A program made the translations under genes and the position numbers. This document shows positions 1-10,434 of a DNA stretch of 21,347 bases, one piece after another. Under the pieces are notes generated by a model. That model was not told where the DNA came from. It searched no databases and worked only from the letters and a program-made list of their open reading frames with translations. The DNA is from Phellopilus nigrolimitatus (lineage: Eukaryota; Basidiomycota; Agaricomycetes; Hymenochaetales; Hymenochaetaceae), in the NCBI GenBank assembly GCA_021029095.1, contig JAJOHG010000417.1, positions 1 through 21,347 on the forward strand. Direction: 5' to 3'. How positions within the stretch are numbered: position 1 is the first letter of the stretch; every line of letters starts with the position of its first letter.

Positions 1-1004
1 GTGGTATAAAGTACGTTTGCACTGCCCAGGTAATAAAGCGACTTACTCATCACGTTTCTCTTCTAGTCCCGGAAGAGTCTCTGCCGAAGTCGGGCATCAT
101 TTCGCCCACCCCACAAATCTTTTCTACAAGATACTTTTCAGTTCGGGTAACGAAACGCACTTCTTCACTCCTTTGGACATGCTAACGGCGACGTAGGTCT
201 CACCGATCGCCTCATCCCTGCGTCAGAGGATCATACTCTTCCTAGTCTATACTCACTTGGTATTGTAAGTCATGTGTGCATGCGTTTGACTCAATATAAC
301 CGATGTTTTGTTATTTAGACTGATTTGGTGGATCGTCCTTCTTGCAGCGTTCGTCCTGTCTCATCTTTTGTCTTAACAATGCAAGGGGGTGACCTAAAAG
401 GTTTCTGTTTCGCAAAATAGGCCGACGAGCTTTCTGACAAAGAAATGGTTGCTGCGGTGCCCTCTTTCCTCCAGAAAGTAGTCAAGTACAGACCGCGTGC
501 TGTGTGCTTCATCGGAATGGGTATGTGGCTCAACGTCGAGAAGGGATTTAAGCGTGCGATTGTCGAAAAGGGAGGCACAGACTCGCTATGGTCGACTCTC
601 GCAAGTCCAGGAAAGACACCATTCTCTCGATCCCAAAAGGGAACGCCCAATCCGAGAAAACGTGGTACCAAGGGGAAAGCTCCGAGTGCCAGTGGCTTGC
701 AACCCTACAAGGTCGTACACCCCAAAAGTGATACTTCCCGTGAGCACAGTGTTCCCATGTTTTGCTTTCACGACTAACCTTCCGTCAGCTGTCAGTGAAA
801 CAATATTATTCTCTTCGCCAAGTTCCTCGGGCTTAGCGGCAAGCGTGACAGTGAGAGCTCTTGCTTATATGTCATTTGCTCTTAGAGCTGATACGCTTCC
901 AGCTAGCGGAGAAAATTGAGCTTCTGCAACGACTCCGCGACTATGTTCGCGATCACAAGAGTGGGGTACTCGATACGACAAATATGCAGGAAGTGCCAAT
1001 CTAG
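1..1004 (+). CDS. TDG: TDG/MUG-type mismatch-specific thymine/uracil-DNA glycosylase, 5' truncated by window edge
   Basis: Seen: exons 1-10 (partial), 67-146, 197-264, 319-348, 421-739, 789-844 and 903-1004 join in frame to about 220 residues ending at TAG 1002-1004. The joined peptide starts with GINPG, split by the 11-66 intron, then SAEVGHHFAHPTN, SGLTDRLIPASEDHTLP, ITDLVDRPS, RPRAVCFIGMG, GLQPYKVV and SSPSSSG. Known family: the Asn of GINPG is the catalytic residue of TDG/MUG enzymes, which excise T or U mispaired with G in base-excision repair; the PSSSG segment matches the second active-site loop. The start codon and N-terminus lie left of the window. Odd points: an extra Ser/Lys/Arg-rich insert (about 560-690) precedes GLQPYK, and the last junction is ambiguous (acceptor 902 or 887; donor 844 or 850; all keep frame). 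Identity is confident, exact C-terminal splice less so. The first post-edge donor (gtacgt) fixes the frame. Confidence 0.85.
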
Positions 1005-3167
1005 CTTTTAGGCTATTATCTAACGCTTAATCAAGCAGCATCTCATGATGTCTTCCCATTACAATAATCCTATTCCTAATAGCAATGATGCAACCGCGTC
1101 ATCTCTGTATTATGTGTACTTCTTTGAGTCCTCGTCGCCTACGAGAAAGTTTGAGACTCCTTTCAATTATGAGATTCATTTATAGCATGTTTGATTGCTT
1201 CTTCTCTGCTGTTTATAAATGCCACCTTGTTGCGACACGTATTTCCAAAAGAGATGCTCAAGTGCATTGAGTAATGTGCTCTGAGGTCTGAAGGGATTGA
1301 GGTTGTGGACCAATACTTTCCTAATGTATAGTGGAAGTTAGTTCCGAGAGCAGGCGCCTTCTGAGGAACAAATATTACGAATGCCGATGTGGACTGCGTC
1401 TTCCCGGTCGCAAGCGGGTGTGAGCAATGCCGAGGAAAGCTGAGGATACTGTATTGTACGGGGTAATGATAAATACGCAGTAATGAAAAAAGTAACCACC
1501 AGCACTGCAAAACATGTCGAAACCTCTCACAAATTTACATGCGTATAGAATTGGATACTTTATACATTCTATGAAAATTTCAAGGCAAAAGACGCAGCAG
1601 AAGAAAAGATATGAGGCCAACACTCTCGCCAAACAGAGGATTTTGCCAAATTTGACAAGCTCTGAACTTGCTTTCAAGCCAAAAGTCTTATTCCACATGA
1701 AGGAGAACACCTGTTTTACTGAAAATTCGTACATACATTCTTGTGTATGTTGAGAGTCTTGATTGATTTTATCAGAATTTCTGAGTGAATGATTATTATG
1801 CCAGCCATCGAGCAAAGTCAGGGATGGGTCCAGAGGTCCTGGAAAGGATCAGTTCAGGATGTCGAACATCAACATTTTTTTGCACGCCAAATATATGGTC
1901 AACCCTTTTATTTATTTTACAGGTCAACTTTCGTATACTATCAGAGTCACCAGAGAAAACAGGTAGGATGAAAATGAATGAGTTTAAAATACTAGAGAGC
2001 TTGCAAAGCAGGTACTGATCTGGCGGAGATCATTGTAGTATATGCTACCCCTCAGCACACCCACAACACGGAACCCTTCAGAACACACTAGAAATGAATT
2101 CAACACACCCTAATTGCAATATATCAGTGAAAGAACACGAAAAGTCGCAGGAGGAGCAACAGAACATGTTGCAACCAGTGTGGTGTACTAGTCTCTCCTC
2201 CTTTCTCACACCAAGAGAAAGAGGTTGAGAGAGCAGAAAAAAGCGATGGATAAGAAGCCGAGAGGATGCGAACAATGGTGGAGAGAGAGATGGAATGCAC
2301 ACTAAAGGAACAGGACAATGAAATCAAGAAAGTGCATAAGGCAGCTGAGAGAGAAGGAGAGTGCGGAAGGCAACAGAAAGGCAGCACGGGAAACGCACAC
2401 TGGCACAAGCTTCAAACACAAAGCCTTTGGCACCTTCCAATCCACCGGCAAATGAAAACAATCATTGCCCATCCAACCCCGCACCATCCTCAGCAGAACT
2501 GTCATTAAGATGCGATTCTTCGTGCACAATTGATCTTGCACAGCTGAAACCTCAACTCCGACCTGCAATCCGGGGTGTCCTTGCTGAAAAGAGTGTCCCA
2601 ATGGTTCCAACACAGAGATAGATGCTGCCATATATGATTCGGCCATTGATCCTGAGTGTTTGAAGGGTAAAAGCAAGTCGAATAGCTCGAGCTCACTGCG
2701 TGAAATTGGCTGAATGCGCCTGTTCCCACGCTCTTTCATTTCTAGGTGCACGCGTCGAAACACTGATTTTGAGGACCCTACCTCGCAAAATTCATATAAT
2801 ATTTACTTGCACATTTTTTGAGATACTAATTTCTCCTGATTGTTCATGATATGCCATAGCATGTAACTGCAGAGATTCAAGTAAAATAAATGTTGTCTAT
2901 GTTTTGTTGCCGTCGGATTGGCTTAACTTTTTCATTACCCCGTACAATACAGTAGAGTTGTGCGACCAGCGACGAAAAGGGTAATAAAGCAGGAAAGGAC
3001 AAGAAGTGAATGACGCGCTCTTTTCCACCTTCAGATCGTAATCCAGCCCGTGTTGTCGATGAGAATTCGTGTTTTGATTCTGCAATAGATGGGATTTCAC
3101 TAGTAAAGCAGTCAAGTGCTCGGAGGATTCAGTGCACAAAGTACACCGAGCTCGCCGGTCCGCCGGT
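1005..3167. other. Intergenic stretch without a supported gene
   Basis: About 2.2 kb between the TDG stop and the protease-like gene. The open frames here are short, overlap on both strands, carry no recognisable motif, and do not join through plausible introns. Part of 2100-2420 is purine-rich on the plus strand (many gagaga runs). No tRNA, rRNA or intact transposon signature was seen. The last few hundred bases presumably hold the promoter of the next gene. Confidence 0.6.
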
Positions 3168-5069
3168 ATGGATTCCAACACCACCACCGTCGAGCTCAGC
3201 CCCTACGAGGTTCCCAAGCTCGAAGCGAACCTCTACTATGCCGGCGTAGGTCCCAAGGGACGCGGGCCCAAGCTCATCTACAGGACCTCTGAGGACGTAT
3301 TCGAGGACCCTTCTGGCCCTGAGGCGTACAAGCGTCTCATGAGGGTCGTGTGCGTTCCAGACACTCACGATTTTGGTACGGATGATGTTACGTGGGACGC
3401 GATTCGCGACCAGGTGCGTGGTCTTCTCGTTACGCAACAATTTCTTTGCTCACGTTTCGTTTCTTAGGTTGTGGTGTTACTCGACAAGAAGAAGATCAAA
3501 GTCACGTCTGTCGATTTCGTTCGATTCACCTGGCTCAACAAACACGCTGACCGGGAGATCTCGGACGACGACGACGACGACGATGCCAAGGAAGAGCAAG
3601 ACTTCAACTACGATGATATCCCACGCATCCAGCCCGTCGAGTACGGAGACCGTCACTACACCAACCTGACTATCTGGATCGGGGTCTTGCCTGACACTCT
3701 GACCGGTGCCGTTGCGCACGACTCCTCCATGGACATCCGTGCCTTCCTCGACTCGCTCCACGTCCAGAATATCGACATTGCCTACCGTGAGTCACTCTAC
3801 ATGCCCGCTCATGGTCCAGCCCTTTTCCCTCCCGTCGAGGACGGTGACTCTCTCAAAGACGTCATCGACGATGTCTCTGTCGCACTCAGTATTCCTATCG
3901 CCGGTCGCAAGACGACTATGCAGGGTACTCTGGGCCCATATTTCCGCGTGGGTGACAAGCTCTACGCCATCACAGTCCGTCACAACCTCTTCGTGCTTAA
4001 TGGAGATAACGAAGAATATCACTACCACGGTGCGTTTTGACTTTGCCATCTTGAGAATCCAAGAGCTTTTCTGACCTTGTTCCTTCGTTAGAGTCCGCGC
4101 CCAAGAAGGAGGTCATGGTCATGGGCGCGCCCGCGTTCAAGAACTACCTGGCCTCCATCCAGGCCCTGATTGGCACGCTTATCGACACAGTCTCGAGTCT
4201 CGAGAAGAAGATTACGACGTTTAGGGACCGGGTGCAGGATGGAATCAACGTCGAGGAGTCGCAGAAGAAGCTGGACGAGCACGAGACCCAGCTGGCCAAC
4301 ACACGCGCCAAGATCGAGGATCTCAAGAACTTCTTCGTCAATATCAAGAAAAGGTGGAGCAAGGCCAAGGAGCGAGTTATTGGGTTCGTCCGCTGGGCTC
4401 CCTCCATTGGCGTTGGCGTCGCTCCTCATAGTTATACGCGTGATCTTTGCGTTATCGAGCTCGACAAGGAGAAGTTTAGGTCTATGATCGGAAACGTGTT
4501 GAGCCTTGGTGCGTTGCTAGTCAATCTCTACTAAATACCGCTGATCTCGGCTGTGCTTCTCTCTCTCTCTCTCTCTCTCAGGTCCCGAACGTGACGACGA
4601 CCCGTCTGACTTCAAGTACCCCGACAACGGGCTCCTTGCTCTCCGAGGCATGCTGACCGCCGACCAAGTCAACAACCCCACGAACCTAAACCTCCAGGGA
4701 GATCGCGTTCGTCGTGTTCTCAAGCGTGGCTTCACCACCAACACCACCGTCGGAACCCTCACCAAGTTTATGTCGTTCGTCCGCCAGTACTTCCAGACCG
4801 GCAACCGGGAGTCGCTCGAGGTCGCCATCCTCTCCCACGAGCAGGACTCGGGCACCTTCTCCAAAGGCGGCGACTCTGGATCGCTCATCGTCTCTACCAT
4901 TGGCGAGTTTCTTGCCCTGCTCACAGGCGGTACCAACAAGGGAACGGACTCATCCGATATCACCTACGCAACCCCCTTTGAGTGGGTCTGGGATCTCGTC
5001 AAGGCCGAGTTCCCTGGCGCCAACTTGTATTTCGACAACCTCGAAGAGTTCTTCGCCGACATGGCCTAG
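3168..5069 (+). CDS. Chymotrypsin-like (S1-fold) serine protease-like protein with an internal coiled coil
   Basis: Seen: four exons (3168-3413, 3468-4029, 4092-4508, 4582-5069) with phases 0, 1, 1 give 570 residues. 3168 is the first in-frame ATG; the upstream in-frame codons begin with GTG, not a eukaryotic start. Residues about 108-115 are a run of Asp. A triad can be read as His254 in YAITVRHNLF, Asp387 in TRDLCVIELD and Ser507 in GGDSGSLI. Known family: trypsin-fold enzymes carry His, Asp and a GDSGG-like Ser motif in that order; the GDSGS form occurs in divergent members. Between His and Asp, residues about 298-366 form a charged heptad-like helix (SSLEKKI to KAKERV), an unusual insertion. 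No signal peptide is evident, so an intracellular protein is inferred. Activity and substrate are unknown; it may be a degenerate or regulatory pseudo-protease. Intron 3 ends in a long CT tract. Confidence 0.75.
4559..4579 (+). repeat. (TC)n microsatellite serving as polypyrimidine tract
   Basis: An uninterrupted TC dinucleotide run lies immediately before the AG acceptor at 4580-4581 of the last intron of the protease-like gene. It is both a simple repeat and the intron's polypyrimidine tract, so its length may vary between strains. Confidence 0.9.
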
Positions 5070-5685
5070 GTTCGTCTCTTGTCTCCTTTTTTATCCTTGT
5101 TATACCCGTGACTTACGACCTTTTATGTCTAGGAACGGCAAGCGCGTCTCTCGTCTTTTGTTTTTTTGTGCGACTCCTTTCTCTCTTCTGTGTCCCCCAC
5201 GCTCACTCACTACCATTAGTCTGTGAACTCCTTCCGCTGTTTTTGATGTTTTCTTTTTATCGATTGGACGGTTTCTTGGTGCAGACAAGGTGCTTTTGAC
5301 CGTTGGGCGGCTGAAAAGGTTCGTCTGCCGTCTTTTTGTCTTGTTCTTTCGCCTTGATGGTTGACGAGCGTCGACAGCCTGGGCATTGGCGAGCCGTTTC
5401 CACAGAGGAAGAAAGGGAGTGTCACGAACATCCAGACTACAAAGCAACAGTCCGACTCGAGCTACTTTGCCCCATTAACTTTTGAAATACCGTGCGTGCC
5501 TTTCCCTGTTTTTTATTTCTCTATGAATGCGGTTCTCGGTAGAGTCGGCAAGGCCGACCCGTTCCAAGTAGAATACAATATTGGCTGTTTACTAAATTTG
5601 GCAATAATATGAATACCAAATAGGGTATAAAAAGCTTAAAATGTATATGTATTTGCTTGAAACTTTAATATGTGTTCAATAATGC
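5070..5685. other. 3' flank of the protease-like gene, no gene seen
   Basis: Pyrimidine-rich sequence directly after the stop (5080-5350) looks like a 3' untranslated region. No conserved reading frame or structured RNA was recognised. The stretch turns AT-rich after about 5570, just before the TACGG repeat. Confidence 0.6.
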
Positions 5686-5870
5686 TGTATGCCGTATTTA
5701 CGGCCGTATGCGACCGTATTCTACGGGTATAATACGGGTACGGACCGTGCAATACGGTGCCGTATTTTTCTCTTGCTGTTGTCCATACGATACGGTCCGT
5801 AACCGTATACGGTACGTAACCGTATACGGTACGGCCGTAAACCGTAATTACGGTTACGGTGCGGAGCCCT
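5686..5870. repeat. Palindromic TACGG/CCGTA repeat array, probable end of a DNA transposon or MITE
   Basis: Seen: more than fifteen copies of CCGTA or TACGG in both orientations within about 180 bases, including CCGTATACGGTACG twice, and ending in CGGTGCGGAGCCCTAG. Read on the minus strand the boundary is CTAGGGCTCCGCACCG, followed by repeated CCGTAA motifs. Known: hAT-type elements often begin with a CAGGGCT- or TAGGGCT-like terminus followed by short subterminal repeats that bind the transposase. Inference: this is one end of a non-autonomous hAT-like element or a decayed copy. No clear opposite terminus or target-site duplication was found, so the element type is tentative; the repeat itself is certain. 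Confidence 0.7.
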
Positions 5871-5881
5871 AGCCCAGGGCT

Positions 5882-6220
5882 GTGGTCTTAACCAGTCTCG
5901 GACATGTTGACGATGAGTGACGAGTCATTTTTCAACGCTGACATATCATCTAACCATATCGACGAATCACCAGTTGATGCTACTGCGTTTTACGTCCGCA
6001 AAATGGCGACGCGGACTAAGGATATGCGTCGTGCAAGAAGGGGAGTAGTGATTCTAAGTGAAGACAGGGTATTCTTGGTTGGCACGTGCTCTACGCTGAA
6101 TATCCGATGTGTAGTGACCAAACAACGCGTCGCGTCGCGTCGTGTCAAACACCACAACCACTACCAACCTTGTTCTTTCCCGCTCATGACCGCTCAGTCC
6201 TGGACTCATTGTTATCCTTG
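5882..6220 (+). promoter_or_regulatory. Presumed upstream region of the first E(z)-like gene
   Basis: The stretch between the repeat array and the chosen ATG has no supported gene. It contains a CACGTG palindrome at 6083-6088 and a GTCGC-rich iteration at about 6124-6142. An in-frame ATG at 6107 would add 38 residues to the downstream protein, so part of this region could be coding. Promoter function is inferred only from position. Confidence 0.35.
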
Positions 6221-9046
6221 ATGTCTGAATTGGATGAAGACGGCAATCGGGCATCCGTCGCATCTCTCGCCTCTTCAGTCTACGAAGATGTATGGGAGGA
6301 GTTTTATTCGTGGGACAAAACTTACTCTGAATCTGTTATTCGGTCTCTTCAACATGATGGAAATCTTGTTGTCCAAAATAACACTGTGGAACGTGATATA
6401 TACACACCACGGTCTTTCACCCACAACTGGGAAACATTAGATTCCGAGCAATGTAAATGGGTATATGCGCCAGAGAATATCACTGTCGGAAGAAATAATT
6501 CAACAAAAGGCGATGGTACTTTCATAGAGTTCGCCATAGCAAGTCTAGAAGCTCCAAACTTGACTCCTTTACCGGCATATGAGTCCTGTACTCCTATGAA
6601 TCGGAGTTGCTTCGCCGGAGATGATTCTGACGATATGCCCTTCATCCCTTTCCCCGACGATGCAGCTTTCAACTTAGACGAGTACCAAGACCAGCACAAG
6701 TCACTTGAATGGCAATCTCGAGTTCTGAATGCGGATCGTACGTGGACTTTGTTACGTACGCCTTCTCTTTTTATTGCTGACAGTGCATAGTCGAAGCTAT
6801 CCTGCTGGAAACCATTAAAAGACTGCACTGGAATCATGACATCCCAATTGCGAGCATTGAGGATACTTCTGTTCTTCCAGATATACGCTTGTCGAAGCTA
6901 GGGGAGAGGTACGTCCTGTCAGTCGAAATCAAACACTCCTCATACTTTTGGTAGGGACCTTCTGCAATGGCAAGTGTTTCCTGTAAAACACAGCGAAATT
7001 CCAAAACACCCTTTACTTCCGGATCACTCGGACATCCTTGCACGACTTGAAAGTACAGTGAATGTATTCTGTCCGAATTTAAACTGTATTGAAGCATTCT
7101 GTAGCGCCCACGGTGAGTGGTCGACCCTCATCTCTTTCTTATCGATAGCGATTTAGAGGCCTGGTTTCCGGAACAGAAACGAATCCTGGAATGGGGCCCC
7201 CTGTTCGTGCATCGATAAATGAAAAATTGGGCGGAACGTCAGGACCATGCGGACTGGACTGCCATATGCTCGCAGAACATCGTTTTAGTCCAGACGAGGT
7301 ACGTACTCAGTATGGAGGGCTGTACTTTACTCGGCTCATAACCTGCTGTCGAAGAACATGCCAGATGACTTCCGAATACAGGAGACCGCATCCACGATCC
7401 TGTCCGTTTTACCAGACCTCACGACTTGCCAGCTGGCCGTCGCTTGCCGTCGCACCTGTACAGAAGTGCTTTTTTCGTGTTTATAATTAGAAAGCCGCGT
7501 TTTGTTGAACAAATTGTCAAGATGTTTGCTATACGCCGAAAGCTGTCTTCGGAAGACGAGCTACCGCGCGACGATAATGCAAAAGTCGAATCTGAAGACC
7601 CAATCGAAATACGTAAGTGAATGCCGTTTCTTACGCTTGCCCCTTTAGCTAACTAGCAACCGACTTTCAGGGGAGCATTTTGCTCTGACATATACGCCGT
7701 GAGTTGAGTGTGAATCTAAGGCACGTTCCGAACATGCTCAAACGAGATTTTCCAGCGACGATCCTTGCAACCACGCTGGACCATGTGACGGTGCGGCTAA
7801 CTGCCCTTGCTATTTGAACAAGACCTACTGTGAGAAGAGCTGCCGATGCTCTCCCAGATGTGAGCTTCGTTTCGCCATTCTTCAATTCATTTGACTTGTA
7901 AGACGTGCGCTAAAACGCTCATCTACGCTTACAGGTCGACGTAGATATCGCGGTTGTAGTTGCAAAATATTTAAGTTGCATGTATGTACGGGCGACAAAT
8001 GTCCTTGTGCGCGCGCCGGGAGAGAATGTGACCCTGAAGTCTGCAGGTCCTGCAAACCATCGTATGTTTCCAAAACTTCACTATACTTCATATATGCCTT
8101 AATTTCAGTCTCCTTTTTCTTCCCTCTCTCTTCTCAGAGGTGAGATATACGCGTTCGTCTATAGAAGAAACGTCATACAGATTTTGCAGAAGCGCATGGC
8201 TTTTATCCTTGTCGGAATTCTCAGATCCAGTGTGGAAAGCGAAAAGCAAGTCCATCATTCTTTGTCTCCAACTAAACTGATTTTCGCATCAGGAAACAAT
8301 AGTCAGACATGGTGAATACGGTTTGGGCCTGTTCGCTGCCGAAAAGATATTCGAGCACGATCTTATTGTCGGTAAGCATTGACTTGCTGCACTACATCTC
8401 AGACAGAACTGATGTCCCCTTAGAATACGTTGGAGAGATCATCTTCGAGCCAACGGTAGAAAGCCGAGAGTGCGTTCGTCCGCCTTATTCATTTGTCCGA
8501 CTTCTACTTATCAACGCGACACTCTACCATCGCTCATTAACCTTCTTATCCGAAAGCTACATATGGTTATACCGCAAGCGAAATTACCTATTTTCTCTCA
8601 ATACGCTGGTGTCGATCGACGCCTCGCCTTTGGGTAATGAAGCACGGTTCATCAACCACGGGAAAATGAAAAAGGCAAACTGCGAAGCCCTATGTCAGTG
8701 ACAGAATTGTGAAAATTATCGGCGGCCATTTTGACTGAGCTGACGCACGGTGCGTGCACTTTTAGGTCGTCTCGTCAACGGCGAGCAGCGTATAGGAATA
8801 TTTGCCAGTACGTCAGCTCACCCCGGATTTTCGTGTCGAAGAATTTGATGGATGACAACAACGCTGATCTCTGCTCTTTCTTCGTCAGCAAAACACATAA
8901 AGGCAGGGACGGAGCTTCTTCTCAACTACGGCGATTACTTCTTTGTTGACTCGAATATCAAAGGGAAGTCGGTATCTGAGTTCTCTAAGTCGAGGCTCTC
9001 GATAGGGAAGTCGGAAGTGCTGGGGAAAAAAGCCCTGCGCTCTTGA
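6221..9046 (+). CDS. Enhancer-of-zeste (KMT6/EZH2-like) CXC-SET histone methyltransferase, copy 1
   Basis: Seen: sixteen exons (6221-6737, 6791-6908, 6955-7112, 7159-7298, 7355-7465, 7522-7612, 7671-7698, 7756-7859, 7935-8061, 8138-8139, 8190-8245, 8293-8371, 8424-8469, 8557-8693, 8766-8807, 8889-9046) join in frame to 637 residues. In order: an SRM-like segment (PAYESCTP, PFIPFPDD), a zinc-type MCSS with NLNC and GPCGLDC (about 249-299), a short SANT2-like helix, an EZH2-type CXC (about 389-463: GPCDGAANCPC, YCEKSCRCSPRC, RECDPEVCRSC), then CRNSQIQCGKRK and SET. SET keeps GLG of EYGLGLF, EYVGEII, RFINH and LLNYGDYF. Known family: the E(z) subunit of PRC2 methylates histone H3 Lys27. Odd: NHS of the active-site motif is NHG, introns include one GC-AG, and a 2-nt micro-exon is needed. 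N-terminal EED-binding helices are not recognised. The start is 6221; 6107 is possible. H3K27 specificity is inferred. Confidence 0.85.
8138..8139 (+). other. Predicted 2-nt micro-exon in E(z)-like copy 1
   Basis: Exon 9 ends in phase 2 at a GTATGT donor (8062). The next conserved coding block (CRNSQIQCG) is read from an acceptor in phase 1 (8189, or 8180), so two bases must be added. A long polypyrimidine tract ends in CAG at 8135-8137, followed by AG and then a GTGAGA donor at 8140. The two flanking introns would be 76 and 50 nt. The paralogue at 18373-18374 has the same arrangement. Confidence 0.55.
8246..8292 (+). other. GC-AG intron in E(z)-like copy 1
   Basis: The exon ends AAG CGA AAA and the intron begins GCAAGT, the usual consensus of GC-AG introns, ending CAG at 8292 (47 nt). 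Joining gives IQCGKRK then ETIVRHGEYG, which matches the spacing of the paralogue, whose intron at the same place and phase is GT-AG (18484-18548). No GT donor nearby keeps this alignment. Confidence 0.7.
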
Positions 9047-9442
9047 TGATTACTTGTTGTTCGTTTAAGTTATGTTTATGCCCTTTGCTATGTCCGTACG
9101 CATAAGAATCAATTTTATTACACCCAACGAGACATTCAGGACATCAGAAAGTCATGTAAGAGCCAGATTTCGAGGATCAGAACAAGCCGTCATTCGATCG
9201 CAGAGGAAAACATCAGGTCGACTGCAAAAGATCAGACGTTGTTATACATACTTTTGCGTTCATTCGCGTTCATACAGTTTGACGAGCGGGTGTGAGAGCG
9301 ATAGCAACGGTTAAATTCATATCCTAGAGAGAAACAGTATGTGCGCGAGTCTGTGGCCACCAGGGCCGTATTAGAAACAACGAATAAAGATACGCCCAAT
9401 GCATGATGTTACAGCCAGCCGGATTCTAAAGTTTGTTTTTCT
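9047..9442. other. Convergent 3' regions of E(z)-like copy 1 and HAP3
   Basis: About 400 bases between the stop of the plus-strand methyltransferase gene and the stop of the minus-strand HAP3 gene. No reading frame with recognisable content was found. It presumably contains the two 3' untranslated regions and their polyadenylation signals. Confidence 0.6.
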
Positions 9443-10105
9443 TCAATCGTCGTCGACATCCACAATGTCTGCTGCGCGGTTCGCTGCAGTGGTCGATTGA
9501 TGCTGCATGAAGGACATTCAGCTTTAATCGTTCATAGGCTCAAGAGTCAAACGGGTCAATGGGATAAAGCGCAATATATCGATCGTGCACAGAGCCTAGA
9601 AGTGAAGTTTGAACGCACACTCACCTGGCGCAGTTTCGCGAGGTGTATCTTGAGCGTCTCCGCGTAATTCTCGAAGCCGAGGCTGATCATGGCGTACAGG
9701 ATATCCTCACCGCCTATCGTCTTGCGCTTCTCCATCTGGCACTTCTCGGCGGCCTCGCTCGTGATGAAGCTGATGAACTCGCTCACGCACTCCTGCACGC
9801 ACTCCTTCGCGTCCTTCGCAATCTTCGCCGTCGGCGGCACGCTCCCCTTCATGATACGCGCGACGTTTGCAATCTGCGTGTATTGTTCGTGTAGCATATT
9901 CGTAAATGGAGTAAATTATGAGTCGGCTCGTGGAGTGGGCCAAGGAAAGAGGACGCACCGGGAGGTAGCGGTCCTGCTCGCGGTACTCACCGACCTCGTG
10001 GTCTTCGATAGCTTTGGGCTCGGGTACGTCTTCCGGGGCATCTGGAACGGCGGCACCATCTGCTGAGGGCCCGGGTGCTATGTTCGCAGGTGTAATTTCG
10101 GACAT
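9443..10105 (-). CDS. HAP3: NF-YB/HAP3 subunit of the CCAAT-binding factor
   Basis: Seen: three exons on the minus strand (10105-9959, 9873-9625, 9502-9443) with phase-0 introns of 85 and 122 nt give 151 residues. The core, residues about 44-132, runs [60 protein letters not shown] and [18 protein letters not shown]. Known family: this is the H2B-like histone fold of NF-YB/HAP3, which pairs with NF-YC/HAP5 and, with NF-YA/HAP2, binds CCAAT in promoters. The conserved core is split between LP and IA by intron 1. The N-terminal 40 residues are Ala/Pro/acidic and the C-terminus is a short tail ending VDVDDD. It lies downstream of and parallel to the 454-residue gene, and convergent with the E(z)-like gene. 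Identity is near certain. Confidence 0.95.
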
Positions 10106-10434
10106 GGTTGCTCACGGGCACGAGTATACGTGCGTCGTTAGCTGCAACCACAAATGGCCTTAGACCGTACATGTAATGCCAAATCGGGATATGAGTAATC
10201 ATGAAGCGACGCGTTCTGCGACGCGTCTCGGCAGACACGTCACGATTTTTTAAATCACTTCGAGGAGATCCGAAGACTGTGGATTGCAGGGTATACAAAA
10301 TCATATGACGACAAGAATGAGGATAGAAGGGAACCTGGGGCTCTAAGTACACAAGAGCGATATTCAACAAAAGAGTAAGCTCCGCAAAATAATAGAGAAA
10401 AAAAATACATAAATCCAGGATCAATAACTGTCAT
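10106..10434 (-). promoter_or_regulatory. Presumed HAP3 promoter / 3' flank of the upstream gene
   Basis: These 329 bases separate the stop of the 454-residue gene from the HAP3 ATG, both on the minus strand. No reading frame of note was seen. An imperfect palindrome of GCGACGCG type lies near 10205-10230. Function is inferred from position only. Confidence 0.4.

Noticed and set aside
1163..1815. Overlapping minus-strand frames in the left intergenic region
   Set aside because: No motif, skewed AT-driven composition, and no partner exons.
6124..6142. Short GTCGC iteration upstream of E(z)-like copy 1
   Set aside because: Only a few units; not enough to call a functional element.
7466..7490. 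25-nt intron in E(z)-like copy 1
   Set aside because: Too short; extending to the AG at 7521 gives a 56-nt intron in the right phase and alignment with copy 2 (MFAIRRKL versus IFVQRQKL).
8395..8701. Single long exon (continuous frame) across 8309-8701
   Set aside because: Reading through adds residues that interrupt the SET domain; introns 8372-8423 and 8470-8556 restore the family pattern and match copy 2.
9689..10066. Plus-strand frame over the HAP3 locus
   Set aside because: Antisense of the highly conserved histone-fold exon.
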